From Chionis minor (Eukaryota > Chordata > Aves > Charadriiformes > Chionididae): 64,000 nucleotides of DNA. Below the pieces are notes generated by a model, which had not been told where the DNA came from, ran no database searches, and worked only from the letters and a program-made list of their open reading frames with translations. The translations under genes and the position numbers were made by a program. Location of the stretch: positions 182,080-246,079 of the forward strand of contig VZSF01006850.1 in NCBI GenBank assembly GCA_013398295.1, in the 5' to 3' direction. Positions 12,501 through 27,500 of this stretch are shown one piece after another; the first letter of the stretch is position 1, and every line of letters begins with the position of its first letter.

Positions 12501-15500
12501 TGATCCACCCTGGCCCTCTGCCCCTGGTGAGGTCCTGCTCTTCCACTCCAGAAGGATCCCCGGAAGCAGCGTAGAGAACAGGACCTTGGAGGAAAACACA
12601 CCCTAGGGGTTTAGCTATCAGATGAGGGCGGCGGGGGGACTCCTCGCGTGAGAAGACATTCACACCTGTAGTTAACTGGCAGCGAAGAACGACCTGGTAG
12701 GCCTGATAGTGTGGCGTCTGTGTCTTTATGTTTGCTACTTACATATATATTGGTATATATTCATATATAGACCAATATCTTACATATATATTGGTATATA
12801 CTCAAAACTACGAGAGCGTGTGCACCAGCAGCGCATGTTGGCCCCTGTCAAGCCATAAATGAAGCAAAGCGGACTTACTGCATGTTCCCTCTTGAGTGGG
12901 AAAATTGGTTTGTATCTTTTAATTCCAAACGCGTAATGCAGGAGCACTTGGCATTTGTATCTCCTGCAAGTCGTTCCTAGGGCAGTCACCTCAGCTAAGC
13001 TAGATTTTTTTTTTTAATATGAAAATTGAAAATGAAAAAAAGTAAGATGAAGACATCGACACGGCTGAAGAAATGATAAATGGCGTCTCTGTCTAGCTCC
13101 TACTTTGGGTTTTTCTCTAATTCTTATCTGGCTAACGCTCAGGCTGCCGTATAAATGAGGACAAATCCCAAAATTATTCAAGGGAGGTGTAAAACTCAAA
13201 TTACAAAAGAACGTACGTGTTGGCCCTATCTACCTGTTTTAGATAGTTTTACCCAGACAGTCTCTTCCTTAGATTGAGTCCAGCAATTCTTCATAACAAA
13301 ATTGCTTTTCTGAGATACTGTATCTTTGCAGCTTCTTTATATTATATTACATTGATCTTTATCTTATATTTATCTTTATATAATCTTATTTATCGTTATA
13401 TTATATTAGCTTCTTTATATTATATAACAAATATATTTCAGCATCTGTGTTTTGTTGGTTTTGGTTTTTTTCTTTTTCAAATACTCTGGAACCTGCCGTT
13501 TAATGCCTTGGCCAATTTCTGGTGTAGTTAATCCTCCCATAAATGTTTAAAATCTCTTTTAAAAAAAAAAAAAAATCATATGACAAAGATTAAAAAGATA
13601 AGGAATACTGATAATTCCATTAAGTCTGCCTAGCCACTCATTCCTTCTTAACAGGCAGAAAGGAGAAGTTGTTCTCTGAAGCGGCAAGCTGAACTGGGAC
13701 ACCAGTAAAGTTGACAAATTCATATGGCCAGGGCTGGAGGAGCAAGTGTACAAGAGTTAAGAGTAGGCCATAAAACGTTATTTATCTCGCTTAAAGGCAG
13801 CAGACCGTTATCTTTAAATCCTCCTGTCTTTTCTCCTTTTTTTTCCAAATAACGAAGGGGTTATAGCGTTGTCTCTGTCTGAATGTTAAGGAGTTGCTCC
13901 ATCCTCTGTTCAGCTCTGGCGGGGAGGGGGAAATGCTTTCCAGCATATGCTGATTATTTTTTTTTTAAGGCTTTATTATTATGGTAGTATATATAAGCAG
14001 GTATATTATCTATGTATGTATAAAAGAGAATAGTGTAATTTGTACCTAAGTTTTGTGTTTAACCTTGAACGCTGCGTTGTGCCCTTTATGCTGTTGTCAC
14101 GTCATTAGGGGACACGTCACCTGCCAGCACACTTAAGAGGAAAGTGTCCCTCCGTCTTTCAGCACTGTACGGGAGAAGGAAATCACTTGCTTTGCATTCT
14201 TGGGTACAGGTTGCATTCCGGGGGATTTATGGGAGATTTAAATGTTCAAAAGCCCTCATAGGCTGAAATTCTTTAATACCTGGCATTCAGTTTTCGGCAG
14301 TTCTGATGAGACTATGTGTGTTAAATTACCCCGTAGATTTTCATTTGTAATCTTAGAATCAGTGGGAGAAAAGGGTTGGGGTTTTTTTTCTCTTTTCTGA
14401 TTTCTTTTTTTCTTTGTCTTGACGTTTAGTAATAGATTTTTCCAGACATCCTTTTCATCATTCTGTGCTCCAGTAGAACTCACATCAGCTGGTGGCTGAT
14501 GATCTGTATGATTGGAAATCTATGTATATTTTTCTCTCTATGTATGTTACTGTAAAAATAGCTTTTTTCTTACTTTTGGAGGAGTAGGGGACTAAAGCTC
14601 ATTCAACATTTCTTATCTGTTAAACATGATTTGGGGACTATCGATTTCATTATTGATCATATTTTTACAAATCTGTTCTTTTTGCTTTACCTCGGGGTGG
14701 GGTGGGGAATTAATAATGATTTTTTTAAAAAATTCATCCAATAATGTGTCTCAGATACTTTTCTGAACACTGGGACGGAGAGGGAGCAGAGACACAGACA
14801 CTTGGCAACAAAACGCCCGTCGTCTGTTCTTGTAAAGCCTCCAAGAGCTGTGACATAGTGTGCAGGGGCTGAATTTGGAGGTGAGCTTCAAAAATACTCG
14901 GCTGAGATGGGGCTGCTCTGTTTTATGAGCAGGTTTCTAGAAAAATCTCGCATGTGGCTTCTGCAGTTTTCCTCTCTGTTTACAATTTTTGAAAATCTAG
15001 GCGCATATATATGGAGCTCAATCTGGCTTGTCACGTGGTTTTTGTAACTTATCTGTTTTTGCCCCAGAAGATCAATGTTGGGGAGAAGCCTTTTTGGATT
15101 TTGTGGAAAGACGATGGAGAGGACTTCATGCATGGTGGAAGGTTAGGTTGGAGATTAGGAAAAACTTCTTTGCGGAAAGGGTTCTCGAGCATTGGAACAG
15201 GCTGCCCAGGGAGGTGGTGGAATGGCCGTCCCTGGAGGTATTTAAATGCCGGGCAGACGTGGTGCTGAGGGACATGGGTTAGGGGTGGGTTTGGCAGTGT
15301 AGGTTTATGGTTGGACTCGCTGATCTTGAAGGTCTCTTCCAACCCAAGTGATTCTGTGATTCTATGGCAACAGTGTCCCAAACTCACAAGAACCTGCTTG
15401 GAAATGAGCTGTGTGGAAGGTGTTTTTCTCTCTCCTGCTGCGGGAGGCGATCACCCCTGCAGGCAGCGTTTGTGCCAGCACGGCGAGCCACGGTAAACAC

Positions 15501-18500
15501 AAAATTGCCGTGTACCGCACTTGCTGAATTATAGCAATGATTTTTTTTATTTCTTTTTTTCCAGTTGCAAGTACTAACAGTTAAGTGGAGCTATGGCAGG
15601 GTCCATTCAAACCTTCATTGGCCGTCTCTGTAGTTGCAAGGACCTGGTAGGTTTATTGTTGTGCTCAGAAGGGTGTTTGAACACCAGGAAGATGAAGCCC
15701 GTGCAGAGGCGTCCCGTACATCCTGCAGTTACACAATGCTTTATAAAGGGCTTTCTAGTTGTCTAATGGCAACTGATATTTAGGTTCTGTAGGGAGGCTG
15801 CGCGTTGCTCTGTCTCTAGAGGGTTAGGAAATGTGCAGCAGAGGGTTTGCTTTAATTTTTTGTAATCTCTTTTTGGTCACTGAGGGCTGAGTGACACCAT
15901 CTTATCCCCAGCTCTATTTCCAGGGACCTCGGAATCGCACTTAAACTCTTTGCTGGTTTTTGGTTCCCGTGGCCGTTCGGGTTGGAACGACTGTGATTCC
16001 TCAGACCTCCAACATCACCGTAAATAGAATTGTGTGCCGGTTCCTGCTGGTACATCTGAACGTTACATATTTGTGCAGGCTTAGGAGTGTTCGGGCATCA
16101 CAGCTATCGATGAACTCCAGTTATGGCCTAATGATGCTTTATTATTTGTGGTATAAATGGGAGGCAAGAGCCTGGAGATGAAAATATAACTGTTCATGGA
16201 CCTATGAAAATGATTCCACAGGCAGCTAGTAATGAAATCTGGGAGAACATATGGAAAAACAAACGAGCTTATCTGAGTGTTCAAAATAGATTTCTTACAT
16301 GTATAATGATGTTTTATTTTCTTTTGTTATTTCTGCAAGCGTACCAGGGAACTAGGCACCCTCTCAGTGATTGGCATGCATTTTTTGCTGAACTAATTTG
16401 GTATCAATAGAGCTGTTTCTGGAAGGCTGTTCATTTCAGCAGAAATACATTTTCCTTTGCATGCAGTCGGCTGGCACGGGCTGTAAATGCTGTGGCATTC
16501 AGATTGCTTTTCCTGGGGTTTGGTTAATGCAGTGTGTCAGTTGTTTCCTCTCGGAGAAGGAATTTTATTTGAAACAATTACAAAAGAGCTATGAAAAACA
16601 CTCAAAATACCACATCGCAACCTGTTTTATAATTTTAAGTTTTTGCAACTTAACCTGATAGAAGTGTTGCTTTTGAATGAGTGGCCCGGGGCAGCCGCTG
16701 CCGCCCGCTGCCGTGCCCTGCAGTGACTCTTCAGCACCTGAATGGGGCTCGACAACTCTGACAGCAAATTCTAAACCAGCTTGTCACACATCCAAAACCA
16801 TTTCTTAGAGCGGTGGCAGGAAAAAAAGTTAAGATTTATACGTTTGGGCGGGTTCTCTTCCAGTTCAGGGCTGTCCAAGTCGCGACCTTCGCCATGGGGG
16901 CTGGAAAGCTGCCTGGCAGAAAAGGATCTGGGGGTCCTGGTGGACAGTCAGCTGAACGTGAGCCAGCGTGTGCTCAGGTGGCCACAAAGGCCAACAGCAT
17001 CCTGACTTGTGTCAGGAATAGCGTGGCCAGCAGGAGCAGGGCAGTGATTGTGCCCCTGTACTCAGCACTGGTGAGGCCGCAGCTCGAGTGCTGTGTTCAG
17101 TTTTGGGCACCGCAGTATCGGAGAGACATTGAGGTGCTGGAGCGTGTCCAGAGAAGGGCAACGGAGCTGGTGAGGGGTCTGGAGAACAAGTCTTATGAGG
17201 AGCGGCTGAGGGAGTTGGGATTGTTTAGGCTGGAGAAGAGAAGGTTGAGGGGAGACCTTCTCACTCTCTACAGCTCCCTGAAAGGAGGTTATAGCCAGGG
17301 GGGGTCAATCTCTTCTCCCAAGGAACAAGCGACAGGACAAGAGGAAATGGCCTCAAGTTGTGCCAGGGGAGGTTTAGGTTGGATATTAGGAAAAACTTTG
17401 CGGAAATGGTTCTCAAGCATTGGAACAGGCTGCCCAGGGAGGTGGTGGAATGGCCGTCCCTGGAGGTATTTAAAAGCTGGGCAGACGTGGTGCTGAGGGA
17501 CATGGGTTAGGGGTGGTTTTGGCAGAGGTTTATGGTTGGACTTGATGATCTTGAAGGTCTCTTCCAGCCCAAGTGATTCTATGATCGTGTGCAGTTGCTT
17601 TATTAGAGGGAATTAAACAACTCTTGGTTGACATGAAGCTGAGGTGGCCAGTTTGTTTGCAGGAAGACTCTAAAAATCCTCTTGCTGCACTGTAACATAG
17701 GAACCGCGATCGGCATGGGCGTACTTCATAAATACGGGGTTCTGGTGGGATCCTGGGCAAGGACGGCGTTGCCTAGAGGCACCTTTGCTGAAAGGGATGT
17801 TTGTCTGCAGGGTATCTAAACGGAGAAGATCAGTGTGTGAAGAACAGGGTCAGTGGTAGGATGTTTTGGAAGGGTCAGGAGGCAGGGAGTAAATATTTTG
17901 AGATGTCCCATTCCTTGGCATCGCTGACTGGCCATGTGGCCCGGGGGAGAAGTTGTGTTTCTTCTCCGCTTTGGCCGCTTGTAGCTCCTCAGACGGACAG
18001 CTGGACTTCCTTCCCTGCTGGGGCCGAGCTCCTCTGAATCCGAGGCGCTGCTAGTGAAGGTCAAGGACAACGTTGTTAATGCCAGATGTAAACACTTCAG
18101 GGAATGGGCAATAGCATTTCTGCTGGCAGCAGTGGGATGTGCCCGCATGGAGGCAGTAAGTGAAATCACAGTGATTATATTTTTCAGTACTTCTTTTTTT
18201 ATAATAGATTATAGGGAGCAGTTCTTAAATCTTTTTCAGAGTATGCTTGCAATGGGTGAATGCATTTTAATTATTTCGAATCTGTTCTTTATGTGTAATA
18301 CAAGAAGCTAGGTCAAATTTAAGAAAATAACTACAACTCTTCAGACATTTAAAGAAAGATCTGGGTGTTGGGGTGTTTTGTTTTTTTTGTTTTTTTTTTT
18401 GTAATGTCACTCCCCAGAAGAGGAACGCTACGTTCAAGTTAGGTCATTCTTCAGTTACCTCTCTGACATATTTTTTTTATTGATAGACTCATTTCTGTAC

Positions 18501-21500
18501 TCCGTTTGCCAGTCCTCTGAGGTTTTATCAGTATATGGAGTGCTTGCAATTTATATCTCATTTTAGACAAAAAAATATTCTCTTAATAAAACAGTATTTC
18601 CTTTTTCAGTGTTACTTCGGTGTCTGTAGTAAAATTTACTTGCTGGTGGAGTTTGTTATTTACCAGCCTGGCACCACACTGGTGCTTACACATAGGAGCC
18701 ACTGATGCTCTTCATCAGCCCCTCGGTGCTCTTCTGCTCCACGCACTTGGTGTTGGAGAGGCAGCGGATGAAACATGACCCAGAGAAACGTGGGAAGAGG
18801 GATGGAGAAGACCCACACGTAGAGGAGAAGCAGCTGAAAAGGGGCTTTTCAGGAAAAGGGGGAAAAGCTGAAAAGCGTTACCAACAGACACTAATACCAG
18901 ACATCAGAATGAGTAAAACCACAGATATTTAGCGTCCTGAGACACGAAAGGCTCTTTTCCTTTTAGCCAGTGAAGCGGTACCTACAGTACACTGGGTTCT
19001 AGAGGTGGTTCTGCAGTGTTGAGGGGCCACCTCCTGCGATTCGCGGGTGATGCCTAAAAGAGGGATGCCATCGGGCTACCACAGCGAGGAGTTGGGTTTC
19101 TATTAGGCAGCAAAGGCGTCTAATAGAAGGTGTGCCGAATTCTGCCAGTATTTCCTCCCAAAACTGTAACATTCTTCAGAATTAATTAGTGGTATGTTTT
19201 GATTTTAAAAAAAAAATCTCATCAAAATGTGAGCCTGTGGCTTTACTCCTAACTTCTAGGTTTAAAATTAACATGAGTTAAATTGAACTTTCCCGTTAAT
19301 GCTGACACTAAAGCAGTAGACCTGACTGTCCAGCGGGTGTTGAATACCTCTTTAATGCCTCATCTGCTGTTCCAAAATGTGCACCGGCCAACGGGCAACA
19401 ATATTGAGCAAGAAAATGCTGTGTTTTCTCTTCCTGACGTTGGCTTTGACTTTTACCTTTCCGTGACTGTGTGGTCACAGTCAGCATTTGAAGGGAAGCA
19501 CATGGAATCCGTTGCCACTGAATCAGAGGTTGAGGTAACTGCTGATTGAGAGACAGGTCCCCAACAGGAATTAAACTACTGGAGTAAACCATTTAATTTT
19601 TCGTGGTTTTCATCCTGATCTCCTCCAAGTTAAGTATTAAGTTCTTTTTATGCTTTCCTTTTTTCAGGCACCAGAGCAATGGAGCAGTTATTTCCCGCTG
19701 TGGACAGCCTGAGGTCAGCTGGTGGGGCTGGAGGAACGCAGATGATGAACACCTTGTCCAGTCTGTAGCCAAAGCCTGCGCCTCAGATTCGAGGTCCAAC
19801 AGTAACAAATTAATGAATGGAAATTGTTCCAGAGACTTCTCCAATGGAGGGGACCTCTCTGATGTGGAATTTGGTAAGTTTGTCGCTGCTCTTTTTCTGT
19901 AAAGGACAGAGCTTTATATAAAAGCTTTGTCTCTTTTATATGTACCTTAACAGATTAAACCCTCTGTGTTTAATCAGGCGTTCTTCAATTTCTCTATGTG
20001 CAACATATGTGCAATGTGGGGCTTGAGTGAATCACCGTTGTAAACAATGTCAGAAGCATCCCATCCCTTCCGTTATTCATCATTGCGTATCTTCTTCCCC
20101 AGATTCCTCAATCTCCAATGCTTCAGGAGCAGAGAGTTTGGCAATACAGCCTCAGAAGCTTTTGATCTTAGACGCCCGGTCTTACGCGGCAGCGGTGGCC
20201 AACAGAGCCAAAGGTGGAGGCTGTGAGTGCCCAGGTGAGCGGTGGCTCTTGGTTTTCTATGAAGTTAAGCAGAAGGATTTGCTTAAATGTAATTACAGTG
20301 ATATAATTCAGTCCTGCGTATTTAACAGACTGCGTGGATGCAAGTGCTGTTCATCTATATGAAAGTTCTGGATCATTGCAGCTATCACACAGCCCTTCAA
20401 AAGGACAGGTTTAGCTGTTAATTAAGTCTGTTTCTTCGAGCATAAAACCAGCTGGTAGCGGTGTTCAGTAGATGCTGAACTGTGTGGAATATGCTGATTA
20501 GCTTTCCCCTGCTGAGTTAAATACATAAACCAGAGCAAGACAAAGCTGCCCAGTCTGCCAATGTCTAAAAGAAACCTAACAAACTTGTAAAAATCCACTA
20601 ACTTGTAGAGGGTAATAATATTGTAGAATGGTTGTGCAGAACACAGCGTTTCAGCAATTTTTCTAAAGCTGAAACATTTTTCAGCATTTCTAGCCTGCCC
20701 CAAAGCAACTGAAATCCTGATTCACCTTGCATTTGTACTACATCTGCAATTACCACTTTCTGTGTTCTTTGGCACTTGTAAATTGTTGGTATTATAAACA
20801 AGATGGTATTTTATGGTCACTATTAAATGTGAATGCAGCCTGTTAAAATTCCCTGGGTGGAGAGTCTAGAAAAAAATACTGGACAGGAAAACTATAGATA
20901 ACAAGGTATTTTGATCATATATTCTTGTTTTGGTCTTTGCTGCTGTAGCTGCACTTTGATATGTTGTCAGCAGTAAGAAAAGATGAATTTTCCATTTAAC
21001 ACCTCAAGACTACTAAATAACTCATCATCAGAGAGTAAAATTTCAAACCAGAAAAGCAGAGTATACAAGAAGTTTAATTTCCTTCTTATATATTGGTTCT
21101 TGAATTCTTTGTAGAAAATTTCCAAACAGCTTGTCACCTTCAATAAATTTGACCTGTATTAAGTGCTTCCTTTTTGCTGATACATTTTCTCCCGGTACTG
21201 CCAAGTTTGCTTTGCTCTCTCTGAATAAAAATTTCAGTTATGTTATGCTTTATTTTATTTATAATGTAATTCAGTAAAAAGATAAGCCCACTTAAGTTGT
21301 CTGTTACTGTCAGTCACTTGTGACCGTAGTTTTACAGTCCCTTGCTAACAGGATGTTCTGGTTTGGGTCAGAATTTGTTGGGCTGTTAAGAGTTAAGAAA
21401 TCAAATTATATAAAACATGCTCTTTGAAGAGACTACTGCATTTTCTTGTGCAGGTACTCAGTATCCCATATTCTGAATCCCGAGTAATCCTTTTTTTTTT

Positions 21501-24500
21501 CCCTTGGAGAAAGGGTCGTTTTAGCTATCATGTCATCATTTTCGTGCAGGCAGAAGCGTCAGGACAGAGGAAAGCTAAATCCAGGAAAGACTTTAGGTGC
21601 AGATCCTGCCTCCCTGGGAGAGCAGAGCTGCAGGAGTACCTGCCATAGCAACATCGGAAGGCAGGCTCAGGAATTCCATTTATCTTCTCTTTTCCTGAGC
21701 TCCGAGTATTTCTCACATGTGTGATACTGGTTCCTCATAATAGGAAAACCTAAAATAAAGCAGTGAATGAAATAACCTTTCTGCCTTTTTGAGTGGTTAG
21801 GAAAAGAAATACATAACTTAAATAAAATTACACATTAGTTTACCACATTTAAGAACATCCATAAATTATCAGTTAAATATTGTTTATGCTTCGCAGTCTC
21901 TTACGGTGTTTCTCAGTCTTTTAAAAAAAACATTCTATAACCTCGAGCACAGCGGTATCACTATTCCCATAGGTTTGTGTCTGCTTTTTGGAATGCAGAG
22001 TGAAACACTGAAAATAAATACACAAACACTTTGCTAACTCTTTCCTGTTTTGCTGTGCTGTGTTGTAATGTCTGGAATACCTACCCAGCTCCAAGTACTA
22101 GTTTCTCCTTGCAGAACATTTGTAAATAGATTATTTCATCTGCCCACAGCAGCAGCGGTTTGTTTTTATGAAAAAGCTTCTTTTAGAAACTAAACTTTGT
22201 GTAGTTTTCAGCATCTTCCCTCTTTCTTGATATTTCCCTACAGAATATTATCCAAACTGTGAAGTAGTGTTCATGGGGATGGCAAACATTCATTCTATCC
22301 GGAAGAGCTTTCAGTCGCTGCGTTTGCTCTGCACACAAATGCCAGATCCAGGAAAGTAAGTGGATGTTTGGTGGTTTTGGCCTTTGTTTACATGTTTCTG
22401 CAACTGCATTCTTTTGCTGCTGATTAGTAAGCTAAAATTCAGTGTTTTTTCCCTTGGTGAGTTTCCTGTGTAATAATGTTAATCTATATTTTTTTTCATT
22501 TCCACGGAGTTTGAGCTAAAGGAAGCTATTGGTTATTATTGTTGAAGTGAACCTAGAAAATGAGATCTGGGATTATAACGTAGCCTTGAGCATTGGTACT
22601 GGAATGTTACTGCTTTCAGGTGGGCTTCTGAGCGCTGGCAGTTAGGCTTACCTGCTCTTCCTGGATCTTTAATCCCTACAGCTCGGCTCTCTTTCAGAAA
22701 ATTCTAGTGGTGTTCCATGTGCTTCCCACATTTATTGTGTCGCTTTAGGAGACCGGGATAACTAACCTCTAACGGCCCATCATCTCAGAAGCTTCTGAGG
22801 TTGGGTCTTCGGTAGGTCACTGTAGTTGCACCAGTCCTGTTTCCCTACTGCTTCCCTGGTTTGCATTTGCTGCTAAGAGTCTTTCATGGTTTCAAAGGAG
22901 ATCCAGAATGGCCACCCTTACTAAACTGGATATGTAGATCTTCATAGGGTTAGGGAGTTTTCAGATACCTACTGCACGGCTTGTGAGCTCTGGGAATGGT
23001 TGAGATATGGGAGATTTCAAAGGCACCTCAGGTTCCACCCTTTTGTGGAAGCACAGAGTTGGCTGGGGCACATGGCAGAGACCCAAGATACGGCAGTGGT
23101 ACTAGGACCACTGGGGAACTGATCCTCAGCTCGGAGGAACCATAGAATCACCGAATCACCTGGGTTGGAAGAGACCTTCAAGATCAGCGAGTCCAACCAT
23201 AAACCTATGCCAAAACCACCCCTAACCCATGTCCCTCAGCACCACGTCTGCCCAGCTTTTAAATACCTCCAGGGACGGCCATTCCACCACCTGCCTGGGC
23301 AGCCTGTTCCAATGCTTGAGAACCCTTTCCGTAAAGAAGTTTTTCCTAATATCCAGCCTAAACCTCCCCTGGCACAACTTGAGGCCATTTCCTCTTGTCC
23401 TGTCGCTTGTTCCTTGGGAGAAGAGATTGACCCCCCCTGGCTATAACCTCCTTTCAGGGAGTTGTCGAGAGTGAGGTCTCCCCTCAACCTTCTCTTCTCC
23501 AGCCTAAACAATCCCAACTCCCTCAGCCGCTCCTCATAAGACTTGTTCTCCAGACCCCTCACCAGCTCCGTTGCCCTTCTCTGGACACACTCCAGCACCT
23601 CAATGTCTCTCTGATACTGTGGTGCCCAAAACTGAACACAGCACTCGAGCTGCGGCCTCACCAGTGCTGAGTACAGGGGCACAATCACTTCCCTGCTCCT
23701 GCTGGCCACACTATTTCTAATAAAACAGAAGGGAGAGAGCAGAGGCTGCGGAAAGCGGGGATTTCCCGGCAGTGCTGACGCTGCCTGGTGCTGGTGATGT
23801 GTTACACTCTTGTCTGAGGCAATGTTATTTGAGGTTCTTGCAAGTCTTACGCAGCAAAGCACATACCAGAGACTGGCTGGTCCTCGGGTGTCGTGCGTGG
23901 CTTTGTTTCATACAAATCTGGGAAAGTGTTAATGAGACCTAAATGAACGATACACAAGGATGAGCATTGACAGCTTATTGAAATAGGAGTTTTGCTTTAA
24001 TAAATTCAAAGATCCAAATCTGAAAGCATTTCAAAAGAGCAAAAACTGTCTTCCTTTGTTTTCCTCTAGTTGGTTGTCAGCTCTGGAAAGTACCAAATGG
24101 CTGCAGCACTTATCCGTGCTTCTGAAATCTGCGCTACTTGTAGTTCATGCTGTGGACCGAGACCAGCGGCCGGTCTTGGTGCACTGCTCGGATGGCTGGG
24201 ACCGAACCCCCCAGATCGTGGCACTGGCCAAACTGCTGCTAGATCCATATTACAGGACCACAGAGGTTTGTAAACCATCTGTTAGTTCGTGAGATAGTTA
24301 CTGGGGTTGGGTCCTTTTTTGAGGAAGCCTGTGTAGAAATGATTTCTTTTTTTTTTTCCACTAGAAAAAGCAGGAGTTTACCGACAGTAGTCTGCAGATA
24401 CAGTTACCCAGAGGTGTAAATATAGTCTGTAATTCAAGAGCAGATTACGTTTTCCCCCTTTGCTGGAGCTGCACAGTTATGGTCTGCACTTCCCTGTGTT

Positions 24501-27500
24501 TAGCTGAGGAATATGGAGTGCAAAGTGCTCCGTATTGCAGTTTCCATTACACCATTGCAGTTTCTCAGCCAACTATTGATACAGAGCCTTTTATATCTCT
24601 TTTATGGATTTCCCAACCGCACGTTTTTCCAGTTTCACGTTTTTCATTGTCCTCTGTCACTTGGTTATATTTCTTTGGGGTTTTCAGCTTGAACTTTTAT
24701 TTCTGCGCCCCCCCCCATCACTTTTCAACGTTGTGTGAGATTTGATGGCTGCCTTCCATCTGCCAGCCCACGGGCCAGATGTCTTTGTTGCCTAGAACAG
24801 AAGCGCGTGTCTGAACACTCTGCTCTAAACTGCTGCTTAAAGCCTCAGATGCGAGAGGACCAGGAGTTTAAACTGTAGCATTGTCTTTTGGATGAAATTT
24901 GGATGAAAAATTCTCCAGCCCCTTTTTCACGTGGGCTCTCGAAGTCGGCGTCCATCAGGGCCAAGCACACTGCTCTTTCCTTGGCACAGAACCTCCTCCT
25001 GCTCCCTCCAAAGAGGGCTGGCGTTCCTCCCCAAAGCACAGTTCTCCTGTAGACAGCCTTTGCCTTCCTTCTTGTCACCACCACATCAGAGGAAGCCACA
25101 AACTGTAGCTGTCTAGGCAAGGATCAGAAACGTTTAGGAAAATCAGTCTTCAGCATTGTCCCATTTCAAGCTTTTCAGCTGTCGGTTTTGCTCTAATTAC
25201 AGCTATTGACTTAAGTATGCTTTCCAATTTTTTCTTTCCACTAAGAATCAAAACCTTCCAAACCTCTGAGGGGTTTTAGGGCCTGGAAGATGACATGTCG
25301 TGTTCAGGTGCTCAGCCAAACCCTGTTTTGAAATGTTCTTTACCCTTTTTGTTTCCGTGAGAACTCGCGCAATTCGACCTTTAATCAGCCTTGTGACTGT
25401 GCTCGGTTTGGTACACGCGCAGGCGAGCGCTCTCCCTGAGAACAGATGCCTCGTGGTGGATGAATCTTTTTTTATGGCAGATGGATCTGCCCATCGTTTT
25501 CAAGGGAGAGCTTGAAAATTTCCTCTCCTGTCCAGATGTTGGTTACCGTGATCCAGAGGGTTTTGATCAAGATGGAAGTTCCTACTTGCCCCTGCCTGGC
25601 TAAGATATGTCCCATATCACAGTCTTCCCTGCTGGTCACCAAGGACTTAACCTGCCTTATTCCCTTTCCTGTTCATGTAGGTTTGGGAATTCATATCTGT
25701 CCTAATTCCACTGCACAGTGTTTCAGAACGCAGAGGCGTTAGGTAAAGCTGTAAGTAAGTAATTGAGGCCAGTGCTGAAGGGAAACGGGAGTGGGTGAGG
25801 ACACGGTAATAAGGTGATTCCCATGAGTCTCCAACCGTCTTAGAAAACTGAAACAAAGGAAAAATAGGAACTTTTCATCTGTGCTTTCATTTCTGCAGGG
25901 TTTCCAGGTGCTAGTGGAGACGGAGTGGCTGGATTTTGGCCACAAGTTTGCAGATCGCTGTGGCCATGGTGAGAATTCGGATGACCTAAATGAGCGCTGC
26001 CCAGTGTTTTTACAGTGGCTGGACTGCGTCCATCAGCTCCAGAGGCAGTTCCCTTGCTCTTTCGAGTTTAACGAAGCATTCCTTGTGAGTTGTGGCTTGA
26101 GAGATTGCTGTTTTATTGACTGCTGCTAAACCAGTACCCAGTACTAACATCCTATAGCGCCCCGAGGGGGTTCTGATTTTCCCGTCTCTTTGATACGCTG
26201 CCGCCTGATAAAGGAGACAGGAAAGCTGCCCAGATACAGTAGACATAAGTGCTTGTGTACTTCATGGGCCCTGAGGTCTGTTCACTCCTAAAACAGAAGC
26301 AGGACCCTCAAGTGCTTCTTGCAGAGTTTTAAAGAAAGAAATAAATGATAGAAATGTAACAGTCCCAACTAAGAGGTCTTGAAATAACTCTGGTATTATA
26401 CAGCCGCACAGCATGAAAAAAATCATAGTTCCTGGTAGTATGAACTTCCCCCTACTTTGATCTCGTTTTGAGTTGGAGATGCCTCATCTAAAATCAGCCT
26501 CCCCCTTGCCTTTCCATTCACTTTTTTCGTTTCAGACAGACTGCAGGACTAGGAATCCGAGGACTAAAAGTTTTTATGAAGTGTCTGATCCACTAAGAGA
26601 TTTAAAGCACCTTCCTGTGATTGTGGCTGACTTGAATTACCACTTGGCAGCTCAGCCGTGTACCCAAGCGTACATACGTACGGTCCTACCTTAGCTCGGT
26701 TGTGAAATGAGCTCCAGAAGGTTATAACTGGCTTCGCAGCACACTGCTAATCTACAGGAGCTGGGTGTGAACGTACCTTTATATTCTGGCCCTTTTAGAG
26801 TAAACCCTTTAATTTATCAGAGTATCGAAGAACTTGCCTTCATTTGACACGTGAATAATCCCATGGAAGTCATTTACATGCTTAAAGTAAAGTTCCTTTT
26901 AAGCTGTTTTGTCTGTTTGGGCCCACAGCATGAAGTGAATAATGATCAGGATGCGTGTGCTGCGTGCCTTTATACCAACATATGGAAATTAACACTTTTC
27001 CCTACCGTTCTTTGCCTTTCTGTGCTGCGTTAACGTTTTGTAACAGGTATCGTGATTCTCTTCGGTGCCTATCCTATGGGGCTCCGAGTTTGAATCGGCA
27101 AGACTTTTATACTTGATCATGAACAAATACTTATATTTACATTTTTGCCTGCGTTTTTTTAGTGATGGTTTTAAAACATTCTGCTATGATTGAGTTCTTT
27201 TGCAATGAGTTTATAAGGAGGTATGCGAGAAGCGCTAGGTGCATTTGTATGTCGGTCTTTAGGGAGAGGGTGTATCGCCCTGCGAAGGAAAGATTTGCTG
27301 CTTAAGCCTGGATGTTGATTCTCACGTTACGCTGATATCTTCTGCCATGTGACAGTATCTGTATTGGTCTGTGCAGGTCAAATTGGTGCAGCACACCTAC
27401 TCTTGCCTCTTTGGTACATTCCTGTGCAACAACGCGAAAGAGAGAGGAGAAAAACACACTCAGGAACGGACCTGCTCTGTCTGGTCTTTGCTGCGGGCAG

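Larger units (their letters stand above)
12154..19667 (+). other. MTMR3: MTMR3 7.5-kb intron with CR1 copies and AT-rich repeats
   Basis: It holds the AT-rich repeats at 12741-12800 and 13331-13435, and CR1 copies at 15139 and 16909. I found no supported exon or RNA gene in the rest. Confidence 0.7.

Noticed and set aside
16813..17496. 227-codon open frame with reverse-transcriptase-like motifs
   Set aside because: It is the C-terminal ORF remnant of a 5'-truncated CR1, the same in the copies at 10926 and (reverse) 23236; not a host gene.
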